Positions 50,201 through 62,394 are shown, counted from the first letter of the stretch. The stretch is DNA of 64,000 nucleotides from Corella eumyota (GCA_963082875.1 OY720097.1:248001-312000), one strand, 5' to 3'. The notes: generated by a model not told the origin, from the sequence alone. Translations and numbers: made by a program.

Positions 50201-53200
50201 TTTTGTTGCCGCCATATTATGACAAAATATGCGCTAGCAAACTTCAATACTTTAATAATTAAAAATTTTGTTGGGTCTAGTAAAATATATATTCATATAA
50301 AACTGATATAAAAACAAACATTGATTATAAAACAAAATACTCTAACAAACTGATACATTTAGTTGAATATAATAACAAAAAAAACTGTTTTGTAAAAAAT
50401 GCTTATGTATTCAAAAATAATTATATTAAAGGAAGTAAATGGGATAATAAACTAACAATATAGCAAAGTCAACAACAATAAAATTAGGTCAACTCTAAAG
50501 TTAGATTGTGGTAATAAAGTCATTTTAAAATAGAGGTGTGAAGGTGACCTTTTAACACCGAGAATAAATAAAAATAAAAAAATATAAAAAATATTTGGAA
50601 ACACTTACAGAAACAAGATGGGAACGTGGTAAGTCAAGCACGACCCCAACATTATTTCCTGTCCATTTATGAAACCTTTTTCGGCGCAAGGAAACTTGTA
50701 AGTTCGAGAAACAACGTCCCCCTCAAAAACTAAATAAAAATATTAATAGTACAATAAGGGAAAATTTCATTTCTTTGAATACTTAATAAATGTAAAAGTT
50801 AATGATTATCTAATATTTAGGGTAATACCTATTTAAATAATTATGTAATATACATGCGTATATGCAAATATTTATTTTTTATAATCTCTATTTTATTTTT
50901 TTTTAAATACAGAACATTTGTTAATTTTTTTGATTTCTGTTCTAGAAATGGTGTAAAAAAGTTTTAAATGCCGATATTTAAACTACTGAAAAATTTTATT
51001 ATAAATATTTTAACATCCTTTTTTAGTTTATAAAACTAATAATAATTAAAATAATTAACAATTAACTTACTGGTTTGTAAAACTGGATTATTTGTTAAAC
51101 TTCCGTGGTTTTTATTTTTTTTTAATTTCTCAAATTCTGAATCTTCCAACGACAAAATATTCTAAAAAAAAAATAAAAAACAAAACATTTTAACCAAAAC
51201 CCTTACTACATAAAAATTAAATCCAAAATTGCCATTTTTTATAAACTTAAAATAAATCAGTTTACCAGCTAAAAACTAGTATAAAAAAATTACTTTCAAT
51301 GCCGACGGAATGACGGAATCTTGTTTTAATTTTTGTTTTATTTTAACTTCAATAATTTTATTTGTCTCCATTCTTTATTATTATCACTTTATTATTGAAA
51401 GTTGGCAACCTAAAATCTCACTTCCTGGTTATGACATCACAATAGACTCGTGCTGTTGCACTATTATGACATCACAGTTTCTATTTTTTTGCAAAAATTT
51501 AAGTTTCCGTTTTTCTAAAGTTACTTTTTTTTATCTCCATTGTTATATAATGACATCACAAACCAAATATAATGTATATTATTATTATTATGACATCACA
51601 AATTCCAGTACCGTGTATTGTTATATTATGACATCACATTCCACTACAGGTTTCTTTTATTTTTAATTTAAACCTGGCAACAATATTTCTTGCGTTTTAG
51701 AATAACTTAATTACATCATAATAAAAAGCATCAGATTCTCTCTGTGACATCATAATTACCTGATCTTGAACAGCTTCTTTAAGAAAAACAATTCCTTTAT
51801 CACGTTTTTTCCCCATTTTAAATAAAATAAATATTTCAAACTTTAAGTTAAAATAAACGAAAGTCTTAACAATAACCTAAGGGCATAAATTTATTTTTAA
51901 ATATTAATCCTGTTTAAAAACATAAATATTTTAGAATATTCTTAATAAAAACATTTATTATTATCTCTTTCATTTTTCTAATTCTTTAAAAAAAAGGTTT
52001 TATTTAAAAAAAACATTAATTAATTCCGTTTAAAATATAGATTTTATTATAATATATATTTTAAAATATATATTTCATAGATATTTTATTATAATTTCTT
52101 TCTTTTCTAATTTATCTTTAGCGTCCAATCAATATTTTTTATCGCACAAAATGATAATTTTTCCACTAAATTAATAAAATCCAATATTTAAAAATCACCG
52201 TTTAAACATCACCTAAAAAGAAACTAAAATTTATCAATAATTTACAACATTCTAGGTAAACCTAACAGGTAGTTTTTGGATCTTATGTCAAAACATACGT
52301 CACTATACAAACAGGGGTTGTAACTAAATATGACCAATGTATAAAAGGACTCATTACATAACTTTTTGCCAATTAAACTTTACCTTCACTTTTAAATTAA
52401 AAAATATAATAAAACCTTTCAACTAATAACTAAGTTTTTATTACTGGTGGCTTCTACATAAAATCTACATTTTAACTGTTTAACAAAAAATAATCTCAGT
52501 TAATAAGGTTTTATTTAAATTTCTAAATTAAAAATCTTTATATTTTTAACCAATTTTACACAACCTACTTTTAAAACCCTGATTTTATGTTTAAACAAAA
52601 TTGTTAACATTCCATCGTTCTATATTTGACTTAGGTAAACTTTTTTAAGTTTCACAAACACTTATGACATCACACAGTGATTCATGATCAAACAATGAAT
52701 GATTGTTTTACGTTTCCACACACTTTATAAAAACCTTTTTCCATATTATACAAAATTTTAAATTCAATTTTATAAAAAATATTTAAATTAAAAAAGTAAC
52801 TTAAATACCATAGCTACTGCTAATAAAAACTTTAACTTAACTTTAGAATAATGAACCTACTATATAAACCGAAAGTTGACCATTTTTTGATATTCAGTCC
52901 AACTAAAATTAATGGAATCTGTAGGATTAAATATTAACTGAAAACAAATATTTAGCATTTTCTCCTTAATATGATACCTGATACAAAACTACTATTGAGG
53001 TAATTAAACAAATTAAATAATGTTATTTTTTGTTAAATTTACTAAACAATTAGCGACTAGTTTTTAAAAACTAATTTAGTAAACTTAATTAACCCTTACT
53101 ATTATGACATCACAGTACAATGAATAATTAACAACTGTTTGTTAAACAAACAAGTATTATTTCATTTTCTAAAAATAAAACTTTTAAATATTTTTAAATA

Positions 53201-56200
53201 AAATAAGCTCTTTACCGCCACCTAACAGTTTGATAAAAACCTTAATTAAATACAAAAAATTAATGAATTTTTTTTTTAATATGTTAATTAAAACCTTGTT
53301 AATTGCACTAATTACCTGTTGTTTGTTAATTAGTTGTTTTTGTTGCAAAATTTCTTTATTAAAATTAACAACGAGGACAGTTAATGTACCGGCATAACTG
53401 CAAGCTTTTCTAAAATATAAAACAAACTAATTAAATAATTAACATTTTTACAATGAAACAAATAAAGTATAAATTACCTTTTAATAAAATATTTTGGACA
53501 TATGAAACACTTTAAAATAGTTTTTATATTTATTTATTCTTAGTATAGGTGGATTTTCAAATTAAACATAGAGTAACATCAGTTACCCTCACCCAGTTTT
53601 GAGTTGCCTGTGGCAGTTTGGGATATTATAGATTATAATTGCCCGATAATTACGCTGCTGATTAAATGCTGGCTCAGCAAAAGTTTATAGCGCATATAGC
53701 GCCTTACTCATGGGCGCTACAGCATGAGAGCAGTGGGGATTAAACCCATGACCTCATGTGTGGTGTATCAAGTGTTTTTACCACTACACCACGCTGCCAG
53801 TTGTAAATTGTGTATTTAACACTATGTCAATTTTAAAGATTAAACTTACTGTAAATCAAAAGTCCACTCATATTGGGGTCTGATGAGGTCACCAACAACA
53901 CAAAAACAAAATCCTATTTCCTCAATCTGCGTGTAAATAAATAATTTTAATAAAAAGTTGACAAAAAATTTTCTTTAATATAAACAACTATTTTAAAATT
54001 TAAAAAATAATTTTTACTAAAAATAAAAAATTTAACATTTAACTTTAAATTGTGATGGCCCAATATTATATAAATATATTTAAAAAATAAAACAAAAAAA
54101 CATTTTTGGTAAAAACTTTACTTTTTCAAATCCTTTTTTAACTCTGTAAACCCCAAATCTGAGTTTAGATTCAACATTAATTGTTTCCGTGATGTCATAG
54201 AAGCTAATTGTTCTTATAAATAATGATTCGTTTATTTCTGATTGTTCATTATGTGGCGTCCAAAATTCTTCACCTTGATTAAGATATTGGACTAAAAAAA
54301 GAAAAAAATTAAAATTTTTTTAGAATAAAACAAAAAATAATTTTTCCAATTAATATGCTAATTAATTTTTAATATCAACAATGTAGTTGTTTACTATGGA
54401 ACACCAGGATATCCTACTGTGATGTCATAATCATATTCTATTTTTATTGTTATAATAATACTTTAATTTTGTCATTAATATTTTAATTACTTTAATATTT
54501 ATATTTTACCCTCAATCAAGTGAACTTTGACCTACCTTGTACAAGAATTGAAGGGTCGTGACCTTGAAGAAATATGAGGTCATTGACCCTTAAACCAAGT
54601 TCAAGAATTGGCTTAAATTGTTTCTAAAAAAAATAAAATTAAAAATTATTTGCAAAATAAATTACTAAAATTAATAATCAAATTAAATAAAATAAAGTTA
54701 AAAATAAATTAAAACTTGATTTCAAAATTAATTTATTGCATGCTTTGTAATTATGAAATTTGATTAATAATTAATTTTAATTGTTGACAGACTAAATCAA
54801 ATAAAGAAACAACTTTAAAGATTAATAATTAATTAAAAGCAAATTATTTCTACAAAATTATAAAAACCTGAAAAGTCGACATTTTGTTCTTTACTGCATT
54901 TCACTCTTTAAAAAAAACAACAATTAAAAAATTAAAATTCTAATTGGATTAAGTTTTCTTGCGAGAAATGCCGTCTAATTTTGTGCTTAGTTCATTTTTA
55001 AATTATTCAAAAGCTAAAAAAACTAAAAAACTACATTTTTTTAGCTATACTAAAACTACAAACACAAAAACTAATTAAATTATTTAAATTTGCAATTTTA
55101 TATTTATGTTTTTTAACTTAACAATACCTTAATATCTTTAATTTGTTGTTTTAACAATTTATGTTTCTTTTTTAAATCCTGATAACTGCACGCGGTAAGC
55201 ACTTTTATCCAATCCTTACTTTCCTCAGGAGTGTTTGCTAGAAAGTGGGTACTTTTTTCACCGCCCTCAAATTCTAAAGTGTTTACCAAAAGTTTAAATA
55301 TTTTGTTTTTTTGACATAAAAAAAAAAGAAAGGTTACGGGTTCGAGTCGCACCAATGTCACACTATTCGCCCTTGAGCCCGGCGTTTACGGATAGCTCAA
55401 ACACGTCATAACAGCACACTCTTCTCCGATAAAATATAAAAACTAGCCTACTATCTCAAGGTGGTTCGAAAAAGAAAAAAAGTTTCAATAACTAATTAAG
55501 ATATATAATGATACAAGAACCAATTAAAATATACAAGTAACATTTGGAGTTATTATCTAATTATTAATATCAAGTTTTTGTTAAAATATCAAGTTTTTTA
55601 CCAATGTTAAAACTGTTCAAATCGTTTTCCTTAATTTTGAAACCTTCAAGAACGAAAACGCCGACCACTTCACTTGTCTAAAATATTTAAACATAATAAT
55701 TTATCCTCGATGTAAAAAGGTTAATTCAAGGTTAATGCCATATTGTGCCATAAAATCTTTGTGTAAACATGAATATTTATGGCATGTTTTAAATTATGAA
55801 ATTGATTTTGGCATTTTTTAATGTCGCAAAAATGTAACATTTGTTGTAAATCTTTTTATTTACTTTTATTGATGCATGAAAAATCTACACAAAAAAAAAT
55901 TTAAAATATATATATAGCCTATACAAAAAAAACTAAAATATAATTTCATAAACTTTTATATTTACATTTTGTTTTCCTTTAAAGTAAAATAATAAATTTC
56001 CAATCAGTCTGCAAAATCTTTCAGTCAAAACTAAACAAAAATATATTTAATTTTAAAATATTGAATTTTATAAACAATTGAATAAACGAGAACATAATAA
56101 TCAAAAATAACAGTCAGTCTGTCAGTCTGTCAGTTAGTTTTATATTAGCAATCTTAAACCATATATTTCATAGTTAATTACTTAATTAACACTCGTTTAA

Positions 56201-56322
56201 TTACTGTCAGTTTTGTTCCAGAGTTTTCCCTCCGTTAACCTTAAACTTAAAATTCCTTCTTTTTTCACCGAACTATTACTTGAAGTTGCTAATTGTTTCA
56301 ACTCCAAAGAATTAAATCTCAT
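44214..56322 (-). CDS. INPP4: Inositol polyphosphate 4-phosphatase with N-terminal PH domain
   Basis: Exons: 56322-56205, 56030-55966, 55677-55602, 55273-55128, a small one near 54888-54868, 54623-54536, 54291-54122, 53926-53850, 53409-53316, 51161-51071, 50729-50609, 50003-49840, 49709-49598, 49110-48964, 48894-48696, 48337-48194, 48043-47938, 47603-47437, 47241-47095, 46662-46517, 46448-46382, 45994-45866, 45721-45545, 44879-44725, 44346-44214. Phases agree; about 1,019 residues. It hydrolyses the 4-phosphate of PI(3,4)P2. The active-site CX5R is CKSAKDR in exon 24, then TSMSVTLEQ as in human INPP4B; other matches are [19 protein letters not shown] and the C-terminal [10 protein letters not shown]. 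Exons 1-4 form a PH domain ([39 protein letters not shown]); exons 6-9 form C2. The upstream acceptor at 56,353 could take an untranslated exon or a spliced leader. Confidence 0.9.
44403..44646 (-). mobile_element. tRNA-derived SINE, family A
   Basis: In the last INPP4 intron: ATCCTCGATGTGGAAAGGTC, CAACACCAGTTACTCCGACC, GAGAATCAAACCCAGAACTT. Confidence 0.65.
45091..45220. repeat. Exact 65-bp tandem duplication
   Basis: Two identical copies in tandem, each starting AGTTGTATTTGCCTACTTTA, lie in an INPP4 intron. The identity implies a very recent event. Confidence 0.8.
46042..46312 (+). mobile_element. tRNA-derived SINE, family A
   Basis: In an INPP4 intron: GAGGTCGTGGGTTTAATCCC (B-box), TAGCGCCTTAGAGTAAGGCG, AACTCGAGACTGGGTTGGGG, AGGATAAAG end. 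Confidence 0.7.
46710..46912 (-). mobile_element. tRNA-derived SINE, family A, internally shortened
   Basis: Carries both ends (TATCCTCGATGTGGGAAAGTC; GGGATTCGAACCCAAAACCT and the A-box end CTACACCATGCG) but lacks the central GCTGGCTCAGCAGGAG block. In an INPP4 intron. Confidence 0.65.
47630..47895 (-). mobile_element. tRNA-derived SINE, family A
   Basis: Near full-length in an INPP4 intron: CTCGATGTGGAAAGATTAAC, GCTGGCTCAGCAGGAGTTCA, GGGGATTGATCCCACGACCT. Confidence 0.7.
49290..49555 (+). mobile_element. tRNA-derived SINE, family A
   Basis: Starts GCAGCGTGGTGTAGTGGTAA with an intact A-box; its B-box is worn (GGGGTTCAATTTCC). Ends AAGGATAAATA. In an INPP4 intron. Confidence 0.65.
51760..51816 (-). 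CDS. INPP4: Possible alternative first exon of INPP4
   Basis: An ATG-initiated 19-codon stretch ([19 protein letters not shown]) ends at a good donor and joins in frame to the exon starting at 51,161. No clear acceptor precedes it, and exon 53409-53316 already joins 51161-51071 in phase. It would make a short form lacking the PH and C2 domains. If instead AAG at about 51,841 is used as an acceptor, it is a 27-codon cassette exon. Undecided. Confidence 0.35.
53528..53808 (-). mobile_element. tRNA-derived SINE, family A
   Basis: In the C2-encoding part of INPP4: AGAGTAACATCAGTTACCCT, ATGCTGGCTCAGCAAAAGTT, GGGGATTAAACCCATGACCT and the A-box end CTACACCACGCTGC. Confidence 0.7.
55328..55480 (+). 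mobile_element. tRNA-derived SINE, family B
   Basis: ACGGGTTCGAGTCGCACCAA with the body CACACTATTCGCCCTTGAGC. It lies in the INPP4 intron just above the exon starting at 55,273. Confidence 0.55.
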
Positions 56323-56669
56323 TTTGGGAACAACTTGTAAACATTTAAAAACCTAAAAGCACATGTTTCGATAAAACTGTAAACAAAGATTCGTATCTAT
56401 TATGACGTCGACAAAAGAACAATTGCAAGTTCTTGCTCAGCAGAAGACAAAATATTCAAGTGTTGCCAAATAAAAATTAATTTAGAACAACACTGTAGTT
56501 TATCCTCAATAATTTAAAAAAACGTTTTAAGAATTTTTAAAAGTTTTAACAACATATTTCAATATTTTAAACTTTCTTTTACGTAATTACTTAATATAAA
56601 CTTGTCTAAAATTACATAAATATATTCAAACATAAAATTTATTTCAGAAACGCAAAAAAAAACAAAAGT

Positions 56670-59600
56670 TTAGTTAAATCTTTCCCGCTGGGAGTTGCTC
56701 GAGTGAGCTTTGGTGACGCGGGAACATTTCTGACAACAATCTCCCTTCTCGCGAAATAATACCTACAGAGAAATACAATTATTGTTTTTGCGGATGAATA
56801 CATAACATTTGTATTGTAAATTTTGCGGAAAACTTTTGTGTTGTAAAGTTTCTAGATTAATATAATTTTTTATAAATTCCCATGAATACATTAACCTTCA
56901 TGCGGATGAAAACATTACTTTAAAGTAAAATAATAATAGGCGGATGAATACATAAAACATTTACAATATTTGCAAACTATTTAATGTTATTAAAACATAA
57001 AATTGTTGACCTGGCAATTGATAGCTCTATGACGTAACTCTTCCTCTTCGGAATCACGTGACGACCAGATCTCAGTTTTCGCTACAACGACTTCGTGGAC
57101 TTTGAGATCACTTAAGCATAGCGCGGGAAATCCCCGGCAAATCGTAGATTCAGCCAAAGTTAAGAACACCTGCAAATATAATTACTTTTAAATAACGTAG
57201 GTGAGCTATTATTTGTGACGTCACAATAACAAAACAATGACGAACTTTATCGACGCTTTTCCTCGTCTTCTGCAAATCGGTAATTCCCCCAAGTTCATCG
57301 GGGAATACCCTCCGACCTATGACGTGAATTTGAACCGACCAATCAGAGAAAATCTTAAGTTCTTTGAACACTCGGTGGCCAGAGCAGAGCTCTTGACCCT
57401 CGAACAAAAACCACTCGAAAAAGTTACAACCCTTGTTCACAGGAGCCAAAGCCCATCCGTAATTGAAGGTCGGACACATCTGTGACGTCATAACAATACT
57501 ATTGTTAAAAATTTATTAAAAAAAAATAATTTTTAAAATTAATTCAAAAAAAAAATAATTTATTATCTGTGAATATTTATTTGATAATTAACAGATTTAA
57601 TTCTAAAACCCTATTGTTAACCGATTATTACGTCACAAACACATACTGGAAGTTCTTCCCACTTCATCACGTGTTCATCAACCTTCTGGTTTCTATGGTT
57701 ACCATTTAGTCGCGGTGATGAATCTGACGTCATAAAAAAAGACAAAAATTAACTTTTTAAAGTTTTTTTGTAAAATTTAATTTTTTAATTTATATTTACC
57801 TTTTCTTGTTTCTGATTGGTTGTGAATATTTGGAGGGCTCTGATTGGTTAAAATTCGCGGTATTTCTGCCGTGAAGCGGTTGTTGCCTAAAAGTGTTTTC
57901 GTCAAATAACTAAAACGTTCTTGAAGCGCGGTAGTTTGCTTTGTGACGTCATTATTGGGAGACAATTCAGTTTTGCACAATTGCAGCTTTTTTTCTGGGC
58001 GTTCGTGATCAGTGACGTCATCAAAAGATCGCTTTCTATTGACTAAGTTAAACATGACGTCACTACGATTGACGTCATCATTATTCGGTAAAGTTAAGGC
58101 GGATTGCCATGAAGATTCAGTTTTAATGTTAATAATTCGTGGTTTAACGTCGCCGGTAGACGGTGTGAGAGAGTAATCGATCGGAATTTCGTCCCCGGTC
58201 GTTTCGGCCCCAACATTCGGCTCCTCGTCGCTCGGGTCTCTACTATTCGAGTCTGCGGGAATTTCGTCGCCTAACTCCGCTCGATTCCAACCCCGATCCA
58301 ATACGACCATCGTCGGCCTCGAATTATTGTATGACGTCACACCATCATCATCGTTGACGTCATCAAAGGGGATTTTAGAGCGAATGTTGTGATATATCCA
58401 TTCACGTTTTCCACCTTTCACTGATCTTTAAAAATAAAGATATTTAAAATTACGACGACTTAGCTACTTGATGACTTGACCAGAGGTACAGGGTTTGATC
58501 CCCACTGCTTACATGTAGTAAAGTGTTTAAGCAAAGTGTTAAATATTCCTATGATAACTCATAGTTTAACAGAAATTAAACTTTAAATTTTTGAAATATT
58601 GAATAAAATAAATTATCTTTAGTAGATTCCATGTTAAATTAACCCCAAGACAACTTGAACCCAGCACCTTATTTTTATTCATTTATTTTAATAAATTAAA
58701 GCCCCAAAAGTTGAGTAATTTTTGGGTTAATTTAGCCCCCTTTTTAATAATAAAGTTGTGACTAAAACAGGGTTTCCAATTAATTATAACCAGCCTACTA
58801 ACTTCCTGATATGCCGAGCTTTTGGAAACACGTGTTTAATAATCCTTCCAACTTGACTTAAGTATTTCATCCAAGTTTCGCGATCTTTATTATGACGTCG
58901 TAGAATCTCTTGACTTCTGACGTAACTTCCTTCCGAGTATTCGTAATTTTCATGCAACCTAAAAAAATTAATTATTAAAAATTTTTTTTTTTTTTTTTTT
59001 TATGATTTTTTTTAAAAAAATTAAAGTATTCATCCGCACCATTAAATAATGTATTCCTCCGCAAATTTTTTTTAAATTTTTTACGATTTTTGTTTAAAAA
59101 AATTAAACGTATTAATCCGCACCATTGAATAATGTCTCCCTCTGCGAAATTTAAAAAAAAAAATTTTTCAACCTTTTAAAAAAATGATAGAAACGTATTC
59201 ATCCGCACCATTGAATAATGTCTCTCTCCGCGCAATTTTTTCAAATTTTTTACGATTTAAAAAAAATAATATAAACGTATTCATCCGCACCATTGAATAA
59301 TGTCTCCCTCCGCCGGGTTCTTTTTCTCCACGGTTGTGACGTCACTCATCTTCTTGTGAGGATAAAGTAAATTGTAGAGGATCCCGGAATATTTTTGAGG
59401 TTGACTCGGGGACAAACTTTCCTCGATCGAACTCCGTAAACTTAAACTAGAATTAAAACAATGACGTCATGTTTTGTGACGTCACGTGATATTTAATGAC
59501 GTATTTTATTTAAACTTAAAATATTTTACCTTAAATTTGAATTTTTTTGATTAGGTGAAATCCCGTTTGTTTTTTCTAAATAAAATAAAACTTGTTACAA

Positions 59601-61467
59601 AATTAAATTTTATTTTATTTAAAACTTTTTATTACAAAATAGATTGAAGAAAAGAAATTAAAAAAAAAATAAACCTAAATTTGCGCGGCTACCGCTAGTA
59701 ATTATTGATATTAATTAAACCTTAATTATTTGATTAAAATTAAGCATGAATTCTAAGTTAACCACTTTTAATTTAATAACAAGTTAATGTCCACAAATTT
59801 AAAACTAAACGCACACTTTACACCATATTCTACTACATTTTAAACCCTACCAACGTTATACTGTCGCGCAAAATTCTAAATTCGAATAAAATCTTCATAT
59901 TCAACATTTCATCGTGTTTTAAACCGAACAAATTAAGGAAATCGAAAGAATTTTAATATTCAACCCTTTTACCCCGACTAAACGTTTTTATAAATCCAGT
60001 ATTAATGTGAACTGTGACGTCATAAATATAAAAGGGTGACTTCCTAGAGTTTTGATTGACAGATGAAACGAAAACTTCCCGCGTTTTTAAATAAAAAAAA
60101 AATTAAATTAAAAAAAATTATTTTTTTTATAAAGTTATTTAAAATTTTTTTTTAAATCGTAGCCTACACGAAATAATAATTAATTAATTTTAATTAATTA
60201 GAAATAAATCAACAACTTACGGACAACATCAGACATTTGTTGAATTTCATTTTCATCTAAAATGTTTAAATCTTTGTAAACCCAAACTCTCTTCCCGTTC
60301 AAAGTAATTTTACATCTCGATATTTCGGGGAATAACCTCCTTACTAATTGTCCCACCTGTATGACGTCATAATTTAATTGTCATAAGTCTTGTTTTATTC
60401 AACTTATCGTCACAACTGTTAAATAGATTATGTTAAACCTATATTGTTACGTCACTGAATATTTACGTCACCTAATAATCACGTCACTTCAATATTACGT
60501 CACTGCTAAAACCACTTTCGTGACAAAATCATATTAACACTGTTAATTGCATCATAATTAACTTATTGTCTGTGTTAGAACAATAGCAAACAATGCAAGT
60601 TTTTTCTCCCATTGTTATTGTTCTCCCATTGCTACCTGATAATTATGAAGAGGAATCGAATTAAAATCTTGAAAATCTTTTCTGTAAAGTTCGATCACTT
60701 GAGAAGCCGAAGTTTTCGCGCCTTTTTTTAAACTAAATCTCTTCTTTAACCTTTAAACAAAAGATTAGTTAAAGTCATTGTTTTCAAACATGACGTCATA
60801 GTAATGAATTAATGACGTCATAACTCGCTTACCAAGGTATTATCCTCGGCGAGAGAAGATCCAAACTTCCTTCTTTCTTTCTCTTTTTCTTTTCGGTGAA
60901 ATTCTTGTTTTGAAATTTGTCCAAAAGTTCACGAAAACCATCCCCGGGTTGGTAGATTGGTTCGTTTAAGGATGGTTCATTAGGAGATGGTTCGTTTGGA
61001 AATGGTTCGTTTAAAGATGGTTTGCTTTGGGATGGTTCGCTGGCTACACCGTTTATGGTTTGTGAATCAGAAGTTGGTACGTTTGCAGAATGGTTGTTTA
61101 AAACACCATTCATGGATGGTTCTTGCGTGTCAACACCATTCACAAATGGTTGTATTTGAGAAACACCATTACAATTTGATTGGGTTGAATTGGTGTTTAA
61201 AACACCATCAAGTTCGATATTCTGTTCTTGGTTATTTTCATCGATGGATAAAGGTGATGACGTAGAAGGCGATGACGTCACAAACATGGGCAATGACGTC
61301 ATATTTTCGTCTTTGATGTTTTTATTTTCTGTTACAAAAAATAACAATTTAAACGATAATAACTGATTTATTGTGACGTCATAACAAATTATAATGACGT
61401 CACACAATCAATAACACTTACCTGGCGATGAAATATGATTCGGTTTCGGATTTTTCGATCTTGGCAT
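56670..61467 (-). CDS. Unrecognised protein with two RFX-like winged-helix segments
   Basis: Twelve exons: 61467-61422, 61328-60833, 60750-60636, 60356-60221, 59575-59530, 59446-59291, 58958-58803, 58425-57800, 57723-57647, 57479-57225, 57169-57011, 56762-56670; about 786 residues, phases consistent. The exon 10 end is uncertain by 6 bases. Exon 2 is low complexity (repeats of NGV and PSLNEP). Exons 3-4 (VGQLVRRLFPEISRC, then GKRVWVYKDL) and exons 7-8 (VGRIIKHVFPKARHIR, then GKREWIYHNI) look alike and resemble the RFX winged helix as in RFX7 (FGKIMKNVFPNMKARR, GKSKYCY). Exon 8 is acidic and disordered. The C-terminal part is unique (FNYGWALAPVNKGCNFFEWF; DCCQKCSR). A nuclear DNA-binding role is inference. 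Its stop is about 320 bp from the INPP4 acceptor. Confidence 0.75.
56785..56965 (+). repeat. GCGGATGAATACAT repeats
   Basis: Three copies of GCGGATGAATACATAA or a close variant lie in the last intron of the RFX-like gene. The core matches the minisatellite at 59 kb in the opposite orientation. Confidence 0.45.
59024..59320 (-). repeat. Minisatellite built from an exon end and its splice donor
   Basis: Four units of 82-87 bp recur. On the minus strand each has a copy of ACATTATTCAATG|GTGCGG, the end of exon 6 and its donor, followed by ATGAATACGT. The first (5') unit contains the true exon 6 end at 59,291; the others lie in the intron behind it with increasing wear. Confidence 0.65.
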
Positions 61468-62394
61468 CTTATTTAAAAGTTCAACAACAATTAAAAAATA
61501 AAATCTAAATTAAGATCACAAATCGGTTAAAACCCCGACATTTATTCACAAAATTAAATTTAACCCAAATTGAAATAAAACCTCGAAATTACGCCGTCCT
61601 AACTTCCTGACTTCCCAGCGTTAGTGGTCCAGTTATTCATTTCCGTGCGTATTAGAGCTCTATATATTATAGTGTTATAATAACGTTGTATGCTTGCCCT
61701 ATATGGGCTATAGACCTCATATTACTGTTGCATGGGCCGTGTTATTAAGACCTTATATTAATATAGTTTGGCTTAATTGTAAAGGGTATATCATGTCGTA
61801 CAGTTTTAAAGCTTGTTTATTTAATATATTAGCCCAATTATACAGTATATAATATACTATACATCAATGTTTTGTTATATTCGTTACTTATTCCCCTTTT
61901 TAGGTTATTATTAAATGCCAATTTGTATATTGAACTATATTAACACTTCTATATTAAGGTTTATAGTTATAAGCATACGGTAATGCTTTAACATATGTTT
62001 TCTATACTTGTTCATATGCATGATGCGGTTAGTGACATTTCGCATACGTTTACTTATTCTTAACTATCCCATATTCATATATAGAAGGTATATATATATA
62101 TAGAGGTGTTATAATATATACGACTGTGGTTTGGCTTAGACAAAACAAATTTAAACCGAGCTGACATTTCGGAAACTGAGTAATATTACACATTCAAATA
62201 TTATCTCTGTTTAGTTACAGTTACATTAATATTAATTCTATAATAACCCTAATATCTAACCTAATATAAATATAAAATTACTTATTATATTCTCTAAAAC
62301 TCCATAATAATTAGCTCAATAATTAGCTAATTAAATTAATTTTTATATCTATTGTTAACTATAGAACTAACTCTAACTTGTTGATAATAATTAG
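61468..62394. other. Intergenic, 5' flank of the RFX-like gene
   Basis: AT-rich with TATATATATA at 62,085-62,100. It lacks the TGACGTCA palindromes that crowd both sides. No gene is seen. Confidence 0.4.

Noticed and set aside
51310-51666. Plus-strand 118-codon ORF in an INPP4 intron
   Set aside because: Low-complexity Tyr/Phe-rich translation of AT-rich DNA with repeated TATGACATCACA; no splice or homology support.
57237-57485. Plus-strand 82-codon ORF
   Set aside because: Antisense of exon 10 of the RFX-like gene, whose frame and splice sites fit the minus strand.
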